Made by a program: the position numbers and the translations under genes. A DNA stretch of 64,000 nt from positions 620,001-684,000 of the forward strand of contig NZ_JAUSTW010000002.1 of the NCBI RefSeq assembly GCF_030813055.1, read 5' to 3'. The DNA comes from Neobacillus ginsengisoli. GTDB taxonomy: Bacteria; Bacillota; Bacilli; Bacillales_B; DSM-18226. Positions 19,697 to 30,033 of this stretch are shown here, piece by piece; the stretch's first letter is position 1, and each line of letters opens with the position of its first letter. The notes below the pieces were generated by a model, which saw only the letters and a list, made by a program, of their open reading frames with translations, had not been told where the DNA came from and ran no database searches.

Positions 19697-21103
19697 ATGG
19701 GAAAAACAACGAGCTTAACCCCCCGCCAAATTGTTGAGAAACTTGATCAATATATTATTGGACAGAAGGATGCAAAGAAAGCAGTCGCCGTTGCCCTTCG
19801 AAATCGATACAGGAGAGGTTTGTTATCTGAAAAGCTCCGGGATGAAATTATTCCAAAAAATATCTTGATGATAGGACCAACCGGTGTTGGGAAAACAGAA
19901 ATCGCCAGAAGAATCGCAAAGCTTGTGGGTGCACCCTTTATAAAGGTTGAGGCCACTAAATTTACAGAAGTGGGCTATGTTGGCCGTGATGTTGAATCAA
20001 TGGTACGGGATCTGGTTGAAACATCTGTAAGATTAGTTAAAGAAGATAGAATGTTAGCGGTGAAGGAGCGCGCAGAGGAAAATGCAAATACCAGGTTAGT
20101 TGATTTGCTGGTTCCATCTGCAAAAAAAGCATCCGGCTACAAAAACCCATTGGAAATGTTATTTGGAGGAGGCGGTAATTCATCAACCGACCAGGATACT
20201 CAGCAAGAAGACTATTCTATTAACGAAAAACGGAAGATTGTCAAAGAAAAGCTTGCACTTGGTCAATTAGAAGATGAAATAGTTACCGTTGAAGTCGAGG
20301 AACAAACACCATCCATGTTTGATATGCTTCAGGGCTCAGGCATCGAACAAATGGGTATGAATATGCAAGATGCATTAAGCAGCTTTATGCCAAAAAAACG
20401 GAAAAAAAGAAAACTAACGGTTCGTGAAGCTAGAACAGTTTTAACAAATGAAGAAGCCGGAAAGCTAATCGATATGGATGAGGTTTCATCAGAAGCCGTT
20501 TTCAGGGCAGAACAGACTGGGATCATTTTTATTGACGAAATTGATAAAATTGCCAGTAAAAATTCAGGAGGTTCATCCGCTGATGTCTCTCGCGAAGGTG
20601 TTCAAAGAGACATTTTACCTGTAGTCGAAGGATCGACAGTAGTAACGAAATATGGTTCAGTTAAAACTGACCATGTTCTATTTATTGCGGCCGGAGCATT
20701 CCATATGGCAAAACCTTCTGATTTAATTCCCGAATTACAGGGACGTTTTCCCATTCGCGTTGAGTTAACAAAATTGACCGTAGAAGATTTCTTTAGAATT
20801 TTGATCGAACCAGATAATGCCCTAATAAAGCAATATCAAGCATTATTGGAAACAGAAGGTATACAAATTGAATTTTCTGACGATGCTATACGTAGAATAG
20901 CCGAAGTTGCCTTTGATGTGAATCAAAATACCGATAACATTGGGGCAAGACGTCTTCATACGATTTTGGAAAAGCTTTTAGAGGACTTATCCTTTGAAGC
21001 ACCAGATATTACAATGGAGAAAATCACCATCACACCAAAATATGTTGATGATAAGCTCGGTGCTATTTCGAAAAATAAAGATTTAAGTCAGTTTATCCTA
21101 TGA
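19697..21103 (+). CDS. hslU: ATP-dependent protease ATPase subunit HslU (ClpY/CodX)
   Basis: 468 residues, AAA+ unfoldase partner of HslV. It shows Walker [14 protein letters not shown], the I-domain insertion (about residues 110-250), Walker [13 protein letters not shown] and sensor/arginine motifs ([36 protein letters not shown]). The C-terminus DLSQFIL fits the tail that inserts into HslV. ATG 19697 follows GGGAAGGAG; a longer frame from 19634 would overlap hslV and is not used. Confidence 0.97.
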   Translation: MGKTTSLTPRQIVEKLDQYIIGQKDAKKAVAVALRNRYRRGLLSEKLRDEIIPKNILMIGPTGVGKTEIARRIAKLVGAPFIKVEATKFTEVGYVGRDVESMVRDLVETSVRLVKEDRMLAVKERAEENANTRLVDLLVPSAKKASGYKNPLEMLFGGGGNSSTDQDTQQEDYSINEKRKIVKEKLALGQLEDEIVTVEVEEQTPSMFDMLQGSGIEQMGMNMQDALSSFMPKKRKKRKLTVREARTVLTNEEAGKLIDMDEVSSEAVFRAEQTGIIFIDEIDKIASKNSGGSSADVSREGVQRDILPVVEGSTVVTKYGSVKTDHVLFIAAGAFHMAKPSDLIPELQGRFPIRVELTKLTVEDFFRILIEPDNALIKQYQALLETEGIQIEFSDDAIRRIAEVAFDVNQNTDNIGARRLHTILEKLLEDLSFEAPDITMEKITITPKYVDDKLGAISKNKDLSQFIL

Positions 21104-21226
21104 AATTGGCCTAATAAAAGCCAAAGTGTAAAAATAAATAGGAAAACGCCTAATTCTGTAGATGTGATTGAAGAAAAAATATAACAATTTAATAATGGTT
21201 TTAGTTAATTAGGAGGAAGAAACACA

Positions 21227-22006
21227 ATGGATTTACTTACAAAAACAAGAAAAATTAATGTATTATTACAAAAGGCTGCCGGAAAACCAGTTAACTTTAA
21301 AGAAATGTCCGAGACATTGAGCGAAGTTATTGAGGCCAATATTTTCATTGTCAGCCGCCGTGGAAAACTATTAGGTTTTTCAATTTATCAACAAATTGAA
21401 AACGAAAGAATGAAAAAAATGTTTGAAGACCGTCAATTTCCTGAAGAGTATACGAAAGGGCTATTTGCGATTCAGGAAACCTCTTCAAACCTCGGTATTG
21501 AAAGCGAATATACAGCTTTCCCTGTTGAAAACAGAGATTTATTCCGTGAAGGTTTGACAACAATTGTTCCGATTATTGGTGGCGGGGAACGCCTTGGAAC
21601 ATTAATACTTGCAAGATTACAGGAAAAGTTCCATGATGATGATTTAATCCTTGCTGAATATGGTGCTACTGTAGTCGGCATGGAAATTTTACGCGAAAAA
21701 TCAGAAGAAATCGAAGAGGAAGCAAGAAGTAAGGCTGTTGTACAGATGGCAATCAGTTCACTGTCATATAGTGAGCTTGAAGCTATTGAGCACATTTTCG
21801 AAGAACTTAATGGCCATGAAGGCTTGTTAGTTGCTTCAAAAATTGCTGACCGTGTCGGTATTACTCGTTCTGTCATTGTTAACGCTTTAAGAAAGCTTGA
21901 AAGTGCCGGTGTAATTGAGTCCCGTTCACTTGGTATGAAAGGAACCTATATTAAGGTATTAAATGATAAGTTCCTTATTGAACTTGATAAATTAAGAGCT
22001 AACTAA
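21227..22006 (+). CDS. codY: GTP- and branched-chain amino acid-sensing repressor CodY
   Basis: 259 residues, global nutritional regulator of low-GC Gram-positives. The N-terminal GAF domain (ligand binding, about residues 1-155) contains [18 protein letters not shown]; the C-terminal winged helix shows [31 protein letters not shown] precedes ATG 21227. It lies 123 bases after hslU and is followed by a very strong hairpin, with no flagellar genes downstream. Confidence 0.98.
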   Translation: MDLLTKTRKINVLLQKAAGKPVNFKEMSETLSEVIEANIFIVSRRGKLLGFSIYQQIENERMKKMFEDRQFPEEYTKGLFAIQETSSNLGIESEYTAFPVENRDLFREGLTTIVPIIGGGERLGTLILARLQEKFHDDDLILAEYGATVVGMEILREKSEEIEEEARSKAVVQMAISSLSYSELEAIEHIFEELNGHEGLLVASKIADRVGITRSVIVNALRKLESAGVIESRSLGMKGTYIKVLNDKFLIELDKLRAN

Positions 22007-22011
22007 TAAAT

Positions 22012-22058
22012 TTTCGTAAAAGAATCCCCGGTTTTCAACCGGGGATTCTTTTACGAAA
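22012..22058. terminator. Perfect 22-bp hairpin after codY (bidirectional terminator)
   Basis: 22012-22033 pairs without mismatch with 22037-22058 around a 3-base loop (TTC). T runs lie inside both arms, so it could stop transcription from either direction. It is unusually long for a terminator in this window. Confidence 0.85.
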
Positions 22059-22065
22059 CTAATCC

Positions 22066-22094
22066 TTGATTGTTTTTTTAACATGTGCTATATT
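22066..22094 (+). promoter_or_regulatory. Sigma-A promoter for rpsB
   Basis: TTGATT (22066-22071), 17-base spacer, TATATT (22089-22094), with TGC forming an extended -10. It leaves a leader of about 110 bases before rpsB. Confidence 0.75.
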
Positions 22095-22099
22095 ATGAC

Positions 22100-22914
<815 letters not shown>

Positions 22915-22915
<1 letters not shown>

Positions 22916-23039
22916 AAAAGCGGAATCGCCTTGGTCAGCCCCGACAAGCATAAGTCGAGCACTGAGGAAGGCGCTCTTTGCCTTCCACATTGATTGGCTT
23001 AGACCAAAGAGGGGCTAGGCGATGGGACTGGACAATTCT
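22915..23039 (+). repeat. Dispersed palindromic repeat, copy 2 (forward)
   Basis: The left end GAAAAGCGGAATCG starts at the last base of the rpsB stop. The outer inverted pair CGCC..GCCCC (22927-22942) and GGGGC..GGCG (23011-23021) flanks a variable core containing the 7-bp hairpin GGAAGGC/GCCTTCC. The right end is GGGACTGGACAATTCT. Confidence 0.85.
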
Positions 23040-23056
23040 AGCAGTTGTGAAACCAT

Positions 23057-23097
23057 AAAAAGGTGATAAGAGGGAGCACCCTTTATCACCTTTTTTT
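23057..23097 (+). terminator. Intrinsic terminator of rpsB
   Basis: A 13-bp outer stem (23057-23069 with 23083-23095) is continued by AGGG/CCCT, with a one-base bulge and loop AGCA, ending in a T7 run. Confidence 0.9.
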
Positions 23098-23182
23098 AAA
23101 GAAAACTCGCAAAATGTTTATCTTGGCATTCAATGGCTAAGATATGAGTATAGTACATAGAAATTAAAGGAGGAAATAAATT

Positions 23183-24064
23183 ATGGCAGTAACAGCTCAA
23201 ATGGTTAAAGAACTACGTGAAAAAACCGGTGCAGGTATGTTAGATTGTAAAAAAGCACTTACTGAAACTGATGGTGATATGGAAAAAGCAATTGATTTCT
23301 TACGTGAAAAAGGTATTGCAAAAGCAGCTAAGAAAGCTGACCGTATTGCAGCAGAAGGCTTAACGAATATCTTAACAGAAGGTAACGATGCCGTTATTCT
23401 TGAAGTAAACTCAGAAACTGACTTCGTAGCGAAAAACGAAGGCTTCCAAACTCTTGTTAAGGAACTCGCTTCACATCTTCTTAAAAACAAACCGGCAACT
23501 GTTGAAGAAGCTTCAGCTCAAACGATGGAAAACGGTGCAACTGTTGCAGACCATATCAATGCAGCGATTGCTAAAATTGGGGAGAACCTTACACTTCGCC
23601 GTTTTGCGGTAGTGTCTAAAACTGATAATGATGCATTTGGTGCATACCTTCACATGGGTGGACGTATCAGTGTGTTAACAGTTCTTGAAGGATCTACTGA
23701 TGCAGATGCTGCAAAAGATGTTTCTATGCACATTGCAGCACTAAAACCAAAATATGTTTCCCGTGATCAAGTATCACAAGAAGAAGTTGAGCGCGAGCGT
23801 CAAGTATTAACTCAACAAGCTCTTAACGAAGGCAAGCCTGAAAACATCGTTGCAAAAATGGTGGAAGGCCGTCTTGGCAAATACTTTGAAGATGTTTGTG
23901 TCCTTGACCAAACATTCGTTAAAAACCCTGATCAAAAGGTTCGTCAATTCGTTGAATCCAAAGGTGCTAAAGTTCGCGAATTCGTTCGTTATGAAGTAGG
24001 AGAAGGTATCGAAAAACGTGAGGATAACTTCGCTGAAGAAGTTATGAACCAAATTAAAAAATAA
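23183..24064 (+). CDS. tsf: Elongation factor Ts
   Basis: 293 residues, nucleotide exchange factor for EF-Tu. The N-terminal UBA-like module ([20 protein letters not shown]) and the exchange core with [10 protein letters not shown] (EF-Tu contact) are intact. AAAGGAGG precedes ATG 23183. It stands as its own unit between the rpsB terminator and a terminator at 24146; the promoter is not clear-cut. Confidence 0.98.
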   Translation: MAVTAQMVKELREKTGAGMLDCKKALTETDGDMEKAIDFLREKGIAKAAKKADRIAAEGLTNILTEGNDAVILEVNSETDFVAKNEGFQTLVKELASHLLKNKPATVEEASAQTMENGATVADHINAAIAKIGENLTLRRFAVVSKTDNDAFGAYLHMGGRISVLTVLEGSTDADAAKDVSMHIAALKPKYVSRDQVSQEEVERERQVLTQQALNEGKPENIVAKMVEGRLGKYFEDVCVLDQTFVKNPDQKVRQFVESKGAKVREFVRYEVGEGIEKREDNFAEEVMNQIKK

Positions 24065-24145
24065 TAGTCAAATGTTCTCGGGTTTCAAGGTGTTTATTCC
24101 TTTGCCCAATATGATTTTTGGGAATGTTTCTGAAATAAGTTTTTG

Positions 24146-24175
24146 AATAGGGGACACGGCGTGTTCCCTATTTTT
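24146..24175 (+). terminator. Intrinsic terminator of tsf
   Basis: A 12-bp stem with one G-U pair (24146-24157 with 24161-24172), loop GGC, then T's. Confidence 0.9.
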
Positions 24176-24192
24176 AAAGAAAATGAAAAATT

Positions 24193-24313
24193 ATCTAGCT
24201 CCAGCGCCTAGCCCCTCGAGGTCGCTTCAGACAAGACGATGAAGTCAAAAAACGCGACTTCACCGTCTTGTCTGAAGCGCTTGACGGGGCTGACCGAGGC
24301 GCTTGCGCTTTTA
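24193..24313 (-). repeat. Dispersed palindromic repeat, copy 3 (inverted)
   Basis: Read on the minus strand it begins AAAAGCGCAAGCGCC and ends GGGGCTAGGCGCTGGAGCTAGA, the same ends as copies 1 and 2. The core is a 24-bp stem with one mismatch (24223-24246 with 24256-24279) around a 9-base loop. It lies between the tsf terminator and pyrH. Confidence 0.85.
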
Positions 24314-24335
24314 AATCTTACATACGGAGGTTCAT

Positions 24336-25064
24336 ATGAGCAGCGGTCCTAAGTACAAACGCGTGGTCTTAAAATTGAGCGGGGAAGCACTCGCAGGTGA
24401 ATCGAGCTTTGGAATTAAACCTTCCGTTATTAAATCGATTGCCATCCAGGTGAAAGAAATAGCTGAACTTGGTGTAGAAGTAGCCGTAGTTGTCGGCGGA
24501 GGTAACATTTGGCGTGGGAAAATAGGCAGTGAAATGGGAATGGATCGAGCTACAGCTGACTATATGGGAATGCTGGCGACGGTAATGAATTCTTTATCAT
24601 TACAGGACAGTTTAGAACAGTTAGGTATTGAAACCCGTGTACAAACATCAATTGAAATGCGCCAGGTTGCAGAACCATATATTAGACGCAGAGCGATTAG
24701 ACATCTTGAGAAAAAGCGCGTCGTGATTTTTGCTGCAGGTACTGGAAATCCATATTTCTCTACTGACACAACGGCAGCTTTAAGAGCAGCAGAAATTGAA
24801 GCTGATGTGATCCTGATGGCAAAAAACAATGTTGATGGTGTCTATTCTGCTGATCCACGACTGGATGAAAATGCTACAAAATACGAGGATTTATCGTTTT
24901 TAGATGTTTTAAAAGAAGGATTGGCTGTTATGGATTCAACCGCTTCTTCATTATGTATGGATAATGATATTCCATTAATTGTATTTTCAATCATGGAGCA
25001 GGGGAATATTAAACGTGCCGTTATGGGTGAAAAAATTGGTACAATTGTCAGGGGGAAAAATTAA
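24336..25064 (+). CDS. pyrH: UMP kinase
   Basis: 242 residues, amino-acid-kinase-fold enzyme phosphorylating UMP to UDP, hexameric and allosterically controlled in bacteria. It shows [40 protein letters not shown] and [27 protein letters not shown] precedes ATG 24336. Its stop shares one base with the start of frr (TAATG), so the two are translationally coupled. Confidence 0.97.
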   Translation: MSSGPKYKRVVLKLSGEALAGESSFGIKPSVIKSIAIQVKEIAELGVEVAVVVGGGNIWRGKIGSEMGMDRATADYMGMLATVMNSLSLQDSLEQLGIETRVQTSIEMRQVAEPYIRRRAIRHLEKKRVVIFAAGTGNPYFSTDTTAALRAAEIEADVILMAKNNVDGVYSADPRLDENATKYEDLSFLDVLKEGLAVMDSTASSLCMDNDIPLIVFSIMEQGNIKRAVMGEKIGTIVRGKN

Positions 25065-25621
25065 TGCCGAAACAAGTCATCGCAACTACAAAGGATAGAA
25101 TGACAAAAGCAATTCAATCGTATACACGTGAACTAGCAAGCATCCGTGCGGGTAGGGCAAGTGCATCGTTATTAGACAGAATTACTGTTGACTACTACGG
25201 GGCACCTACTCCCGTAAACCAATTAGCCGGTATCTCTGTACCTGAAGCTAGATTACTTGTAATTCAGCCATATGATAAATCCATATTAGGTGAAATTGAA
25301 AAAGCAATTCTTAAGTCTGATTTAGGTTTAAATCCTTCCAATGATGGAATGATAATTAGACTTGCTATTCCCCAATTAACAGAAGAACGTCGTAAGGAAC
25401 TTGTGAAAGTTGTGAAAAAAGAGTCGGAAGATGCTAAAATCGCAATTCGTAATATTCGCCGCGATGCTAACGACGATTTGAAAAAGCTCGAAAAGAATGG
25501 TGAAATAACTGAAGATGCACTTCGCGGCTATTCTGATGACATTCAGAAATTAACAGACGAGTTTATAACAAAAGTTGATCAAATAACAAAAGATAAAGAG
25601 AAAGAAATTATGGAAGTATAA
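25064..25621 (+). CDS. frr: Ribosome recycling factor
   Basis: 185 residues, usual length. With EF-G it splits post-termination ribosomes. The conserved N-terminal helix contains [14 protein letters not shown]; the domain II hinge region ([28 protein letters not shown]) and the C-terminal helices ([20 protein letters not shown]) are complete. It starts at ATG 25064, overlapping pyrH, with GGGGG upstream. Confidence 0.98.
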   Translation: MPKQVIATTKDRMTKAIQSYTRELASIRAGRASASLLDRITVDYYGAPTPVNQLAGISVPEARLLVIQPYDKSILGEIEKAILKSDLGLNPSNDGMIIRLAIPQLTEERRKELVKVVKKESEDAKIAIRNIRRDANDDLKKLEKNGEITEDALRGYSDDIQKLTDEFITKVDQITKDKEKEIMEV

Positions 25622-25630
25622 TTTTTAATT

Positions 25631-25660
25631 AAAAAGACCCTCTATATAGGGGGTTTTTTC
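25631..25660 (+). terminator. Intrinsic terminator of pyrH-frr
   Basis: A stem of A/G-rich 5' arm with TAGGGGGTTTTTT, two G-U pairs, tight 4-base loop and a T6 tract. Confidence 0.85.
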
Positions 25661-25774
25661 ACTATTTTTTGATATTTTTTGGATGAATTGGCATTCTGAC
25701 ATGTTTTCTGAACATAATTCTTAATACCTTATATTTTACATAAGCTATTTAATAGAGATATCTATTTGCTTTTT

Positions 25775-25783
25775 TGGTATGAT
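25775..25783 (+). promoter_or_regulatory. Extended -10 promoter candidate for uppS
   Basis: TGGTATGAT: extended -10 with no good -35 at the usual spacing. It lies in the 268-base gap after the frr terminator, about 107 bases before uppS. Confidence 0.45.
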
Positions 25784-25889
25784 AAAGGCATGCTAAAACC
25801 TACTATTATTACATATCAACAGACTGGTACGATTACGTAAAGATCTATTATCGGAGGAAATGATAAACTTTATTTGGAGGAGCAAGATC

Positions 25890-26669
25890 ATGTTTAATAA
25901 AATAAGGCCCTGGAAGAATCAAAAAAACTCTTCCACTCTCCGAGAAAAAATAGAAAAAGTAAAAAAATTGCCGGTTCCTGAACATGTTGCGATTATTATG
26001 GATGGCAATGGGCGCTGGGCTAAGAAAAGAGCATTACCACGGATTGCCGGACATCATGAAGGCATGAAGGTGGTTCGAAAGACAACAAGGCTAGCTTCTA
26101 AGCTGGGTATCAAGACACTTACCTTGTATGCTTTTTCAACAGAGAACTGGAAAAGACCGAAAAATGAAGTGGAATATATTATGAAATTACCGGAAGAATT
26201 TCTAGGTACATTTTTACCGGAATTGATAGAAGAAAATGTTCAAGTGAAAATGATGGGATATAAAGACCAACTCCCTGTACATACATTGCGTGCTATTGAA
26301 AGAGCAATCGAAGATACAAAAAATAATACTGGACTTGTTTTGAACTTTGCTCTGAACTATGGAAGCAGGGCTGAAATCCTCGATGCTGTTAAGCAAGTCA
26401 TAAATGATTGTAAAAGTGGTATAATGAAGGAGAATGAGTTAGACGAAAAAGTTTTTTCCTCTTATCTTATGACTTCAAATATTGCCGATCCTGATCTTTT
26501 AATCCGAACAAGTGGTGAAATTCGCTTAAGCAATTTTATGCTCTGGCAATTAGCTTATACTGAATTTTGGTTTACTGAAGTACTCTGGCCGGATTTTAAT
26601 GAAGACCATTTGCTGGAGGCAATAAAAGACTTCCAAAATCGCCAGCGTCGTTTTGGAGGCGTAAAATGA
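25890..26669 (+). CDS. uppS: Undecaprenyl diphosphate synthase
   Basis: 259 residues, cis-prenyltransferase making the C55 lipid carrier for peptidoglycan and teichoic acids. The pyrophosphate-binding IIMDGNGRWAKKR (Asp38) is intact, as are HHEGMKVVRKTT, LYAFSTENWKRP and DLLIRTSGEIRLSNFMLWQ. ATG 25890 follows TTTGGAGGAG; an in-frame ATG at 25860 is less well placed. First gene of the uppS-cdsA-dxr-rasP cluster. Confidence 0.97.
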   Translation: MFNKIRPWKNQKNSSTLREKIEKVKKLPVPEHVAIIMDGNGRWAKKRALPRIAGHHEGMKVVRKTTRLASKLGIKTLTLYAFSTENWKRPKNEVEYIMKLPEEFLGTFLPELIEENVQVKMMGYKDQLPVHTLRAIERAIEDTKNNTGLVLNFALNYGSRAEILDAVKQVINDCKSGIMKENELDEKVFSSYLMTSNIADPDLLIRTSGEIRLSNFMLWQLAYTEFWFTEVLWPDFNEDHLLEAIKDFQNRQRRFGGVK

Positions 26670-26702
26670 TTTTATAGAACTTCAAAGGTGTTGAACTAAT
26701 AG

Positions 26703-27491
26703 ATGAAGCAAAGAATCATAACAGGAGTCGTAGCAGCGGCACTATTCGTGCCAATCGTTTTCTATGGTGGACTTCCTTTTGTTTTATTAACGTATTTTTT
26801 AGCAACCATCGGCTTATATGAATTATTAAAAATGAGAAATCTCACTATTTTTTCGGTTTATGGATTGCTATCGACCTTGTTTCTTTGGGTTATTTTATTC
26901 CCTAAGCAATATACTCATGTACTTAGTACTTTTAATTATTCAAAAACAGAGCTTGGTATTGCGTTTATCCTTTTACTTTTAGCATACACAGTAATTACTA
27001 AGAATCGGTTTACGTTTGATGATGTTGGTTTCTCAATTATTTCAGCCATATATGTTGGCATCGGCTTTTATTTCTTTATTGAAACGCGTAATGCAGGTCT
27101 GGTTTATATTTTCTATTCCTTGTTTATGATGTGGGCAACTGATTCCGGCGCTTATTTTATCGGAAAAGCAACTGGCAAAACGAAATTATGGCCTGAAATC
27201 AGCCCAAATAAAACTGTGGAAGGCTCGATTGGCGGTGTGGCTTGCGCACTGATTGTAGCGATTTTATTTGTTTTATTTTCAAATATCAATGCAACGATAC
27301 TATCTTTAATGGGGATAACAGTGGTCTTGTCTGTTTTTGGACAAATTGGCGACCTGGTAGAATCTGCCTTCAAACGTCATTTCAATGTAAAAGATTCAGG
27401 AAAAATTTTACCTGGACATGGGGGAATCCTCGACCGTTTTGATAGCCTATTGTTTGTTTGGCCGTTATTACACTTTTTCCACCTTTGGTAA
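26703..27491 (+). CDS. cdsA: Phosphatidate cytidylyltransferase
   Basis: 262 residues, integral membrane enzyme making CDP-diacylglycerol from phosphatidate and CTP. Seven to eight hydrophobic segments span the sequence. The CdsA signature near the C-terminus is complete: GDLVESAFKRHFNVKDSGKILPGHGGILDRFDS. The binding site AAGGTG is 12 bases before ATG 26703, longer than usual. Confidence 0.96.
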   Translation: MKQRIITGVVAAALFVPIVFYGGLPFVLLTYFLATIGLYELLKMRNLTIFSVYGLLSTLFLWVILFPKQYTHVLSTFNYSKTELGIAFILLLLAYTVITKNRFTFDDVGFSIISAIYVGIGFYFFIETRNAGLVYIFYSLFMMWATDSGAYFIGKATGKTKLWPEISPNKTVEGSIGGVACALIVAILFVLFSNINATILSLMGITVVLSVFGQIGDLVESAFKRHFNVKDSGKILPGHGGILDRFDSLLFVWPLLHFFHLW

Positions 27492-27524
27492 AAGGTGCGC
27501 TGTTCTTTTTAGGAGTTGACTATA

Positions 27525-28667
27525 TTGAAGACAATTAGTTTATTGGGGGCTACAGGCTCGATCGGCACCCAAACGTTGGATATTCTTAGGACTCATCCAA
27601 CAGAATTTAATTTAGCAGCAATGTCGGTAGGAAAAAACATAGAATTAGCAAGGAAAATGGTTGGTGAATTTAAGCCTGAGCTAGTTTCTGTACAAGATTA
27701 TCAGGACTGTGTAACATTAAAAGCTGAATATCCCAATACAAAATTTACTTTTGGTATTGAAGGGTTAATTGAGGTTGCCGTTTATGACAAATCAAATATC
27801 CTGGTAAATGCTGTACTTGGAAGTGTTGGTTTAAATCCTACGCTTCAGGCAATTGAGAACGGAAAAATAATCGCCATTGCCAATAAAGAGACACTTGTGA
27901 CCGCAGGTCATTTAATTATGGAAGCAGCAAAAAGAAACAATGTTCCCCTACTTCCGGTAGACAGTGAACATTCCGCTATTTTTCAGGCGCTTCAAGGGGA
28001 AAAAGAAAGAAACATCGAAAGATTAATCATTACCGCTTCAGGTGGAAGCTTTCGAGAGCGAACTCGTCAAGAGCTTGAAAATGTAACTGTGAAAGAAGCA
28101 CTTAACCATCCAAATTGGTCAATGGGTGCTAAAATCACAATCGATTCGGCAACAATGATGAATAAAGGTTTGGAGGTCATCGAAGCCCACTGGCTTTTTG
28201 ACATGCCGTATGAAAAAATCGATGTTTTACTCCATAAAGAAAGCATTATTCACTCGATGATTGAATTTCATGATAGCAGTATCATTGCCCAACTCGGAAC
28301 GCCGGATATGAGAGTGCCCATTCAATATGCCCTCACATATCCGGAACGATTACCGCTTCCATCATCTAAAAGGTTGAATTTGGCGAATGTTGGAAAACTG
28401 CATTTTCAGGAAATGGATGTTGAACGGTTCCGCTGTCTGCGTTTTGCATATGAGGCAGGTAAAATAGGAGGAACCTTGCCAACTGTTTTAAATGCTGCAA
28501 ACGAGGTAGCAGTTGCATCATTTTTAGAAGGTAAAATTCGTTTCTTACAGATTGAAGATTTAATTGAGAAAGCATTAAATAGTCATCAGTCTATTGATTA
28601 CCCAAGTTTAGACACGATTCAAGAGGTAGACATAGAAACGAGACAGTTTGTACATTCACTTCTATAA
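27525..28667 (+). CDS. dxr: 1-deoxy-D-xylulose 5-phosphate reductoisomerase
   Basis: 380 residues, committed step of the MEP isoprenoid pathway, NADPH- and metal-dependent. The Rossmann motif [14 protein letters not shown] is at the N-terminus. The metal/substrate loop ([13 protein letters not shown]) and [31 protein letters not shown] are intact. TTG 27525 is chosen because AGGAG (27511-27515) is well placed and gives the family start MKTISLLG; a TTG at 27516 touches the site. Product feeds uppS in the same cluster. Confidence 0.96.
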   Translation: MKTISLLGATGSIGTQTLDILRTHPTEFNLAAMSVGKNIELARKMVGEFKPELVSVQDYQDCVTLKAEYPNTKFTFGIEGLIEVAVYDKSNILVNAVLGSVGLNPTLQAIENGKIIAIANKETLVTAGHLIMEAAKRNNVPLLPVDSEHSAIFQALQGEKERNIERLIITASGGSFRERTRQELENVTVKEALNHPNWSMGAKITIDSATMMNKGLEVIEAHWLFDMPYEKIDVLLHKESIIHSMIEFHDSSIIAQLGTPDMRVPIQYALTYPERLPLPSSKRLNLANVGKLHFQEMDVERFRCLRFAYEAGKIGGTLPTVLNAANEVAVASFLEGKIRFLQIEDLIEKALNSHQSIDYPSLDTIQEVDIETRQFVHSLL

Positions 28668-28684
28668 AAAAGGTGGTTTTATTA

Positions 28685-29944
28685 TTGACTACAGTTATTG
28701 CCTTTATTGTGATTTTTGGCGCACTCGTCTTCTTTCATGAATTAGGTCACTTTGTATTTGCAAAAAGGGCAGGAATTTTATGTCGTGAATTTGCCATTGG
28801 CTTTGGTCCCAAAGTATTCTCTCATAAAAAAGGCGAAACAACTTATACCATCCGTTTATTACCTATTGGAGGATTTGTCCGCATGGCAGGCGAAGATCCT
28901 GAAATGATTGAAATCAAGGCCGGATATCGGATTGGTCTTTTATTTGATAAAGAGGATAAAGTAAAAAAAATTATTTTAAATAATAAAGAAAAATATCCCA
29001 ATTGCCGGATAGTTGAGGTTGAGCATGCGGATATTGAAAGGGATTTGCTGATTAAAGGGTATCCCGAAGACGAGGAAGAAAGCTTAAAAACTTTTTTGAT
29101 CAATCCGAAAGCTGTTATTGTTGAAAATGGAATAGAATCACAAATTGCCCCAATTGACCGCCAATTCGGCTCAAAAACATTAGCGCAAAGAGCGATGGCG
29201 ATTTTTGCAGGGCCGATGATGAACTTTGTTTTGGCATTCGTGGTGTTCGTAATTATTGCATTACTTCAAGGAGTTCAAACGAATGACCCTAAATTGGGTG
29301 AAATCACTCCTGATGGTGCAGCCAAAGCTGCAGGGCTGCAAAAAGGTGATATTGTTCAAAGTATAAATGGGTCAGAAATATCCAGTTGGTCTGATGTGGT
29401 GGAGATCATCAGAAAAAATCCAAATCAAAAGCTTAATTTTTCAATTAGCCGGGACGGTAAAGATAAAGCGATAACGGTCACCCCGATTGAAAAAACGGTT
29501 GATGGAAAAAAGATGGGGATTATCGGTGTTTACAGTCCTGTCGAGAAATCACCGGTTCAAGCCATTTCCTCAGGATTTACAGAAACCTACTTTTGGACAA
29601 AGCAAATTTTTGTTATGCTGGGTAAATTGGTTACGGGTCAATTTTCAATCAATATGCTTTCAGGACCTGTAGGAATCTATGTTTCCACAGATACTGTTGC
29701 CAAATCAGGTATTTATTATTTGATGAAATGGGCTGCGATTTTGAGTATTAACCTGGGAATTATGAACTTACTGCCGATTCCGGCACTTGACGGTGGCAGG
29801 CTAATGTTTTTTGCAGTAGAAGCAGTTAGAGGCAAACCGATTGACCGCCAGAAGGAAGGGATGGTCCACTTTATTGGATTCGCTCTCCTCATGTTGCTGA
29901 TGCTCGTTGTAACCTGGAATGACATTCAAAGGTTCTTCCTTTAA
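28685..29944 (+). CDS. rasP: Site-2 intramembrane metalloprotease RasP (RseP)
   Basis: 419 residues. Cleaves membrane-embedded substrates such as anti-sigma factors after site-1 cutting. The zinc motif HELGH (His18, Glu19, His22) lies in the first transmembrane helix; a PDZ domain is at about residues 205-275 (GLQKGDIVQSINGSEISSW); the second active-site motif NLLPIPALDGGR is in a C-terminal helix. TTG 28685 gives the family start and follows AAAGGTGG; a GTG at 28673 is within that site. Confidence 0.95.
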   Translation: MTTVIAFIVIFGALVFFHELGHFVFAKRAGILCREFAIGFGPKVFSHKKGETTYTIRLLPIGGFVRMAGEDPEMIEIKAGYRIGLLFDKEDKVKKIILNNKEKYPNCRIVEVEHADIERDLLIKGYPEDEEESLKTFLINPKAVIVENGIESQIAPIDRQFGSKTLAQRAMAIFAGPMMNFVLAFVVFVIIALLQGVQTNDPKLGEITPDGAAKAAGLQKGDIVQSINGSEISSWSDVVEIIRKNPNQKLNFSISRDGKDKAITVTPIEKTVDGKKMGIIGVYSPVEKSPVQAISSGFTETYFWTKQIFVMLGKLVTGQFSINMLSGPVGIYVSTDTVAKSGIYYLMKWAAILSINLGIMNLLPIPALDGGRLMFFAVEAVRGKPIDRQKEGMVHFIGFALLMLLMLVVTWNDIQRFFL

Positions 29945-29968
29945 GATTTTATCATTTATTTTTCAGTG

Positions 29969-30000
29969 CCCCTGTTAATTTTAACAGGGGTATCTATTTG
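29969..30000 (+). terminator. Terminator after rasP
   Basis: Inverted repeat CCCCTGTTAA/TTAACAGGGG with a tight loop, followed by TATCTATTTG. The poor T run suggests partial readthrough into proS. Confidence 0.65.
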
Positions 30001-30033
30001 TTCAAACAATATTATTAAATAGAGGTGCCAAAA

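Noticed and set aside
30001..30033. Search for a T-box leader upstream of proS
   Set aside because: Only a terminator and a short gap precede proS; no T-box sequence or specifier structure.
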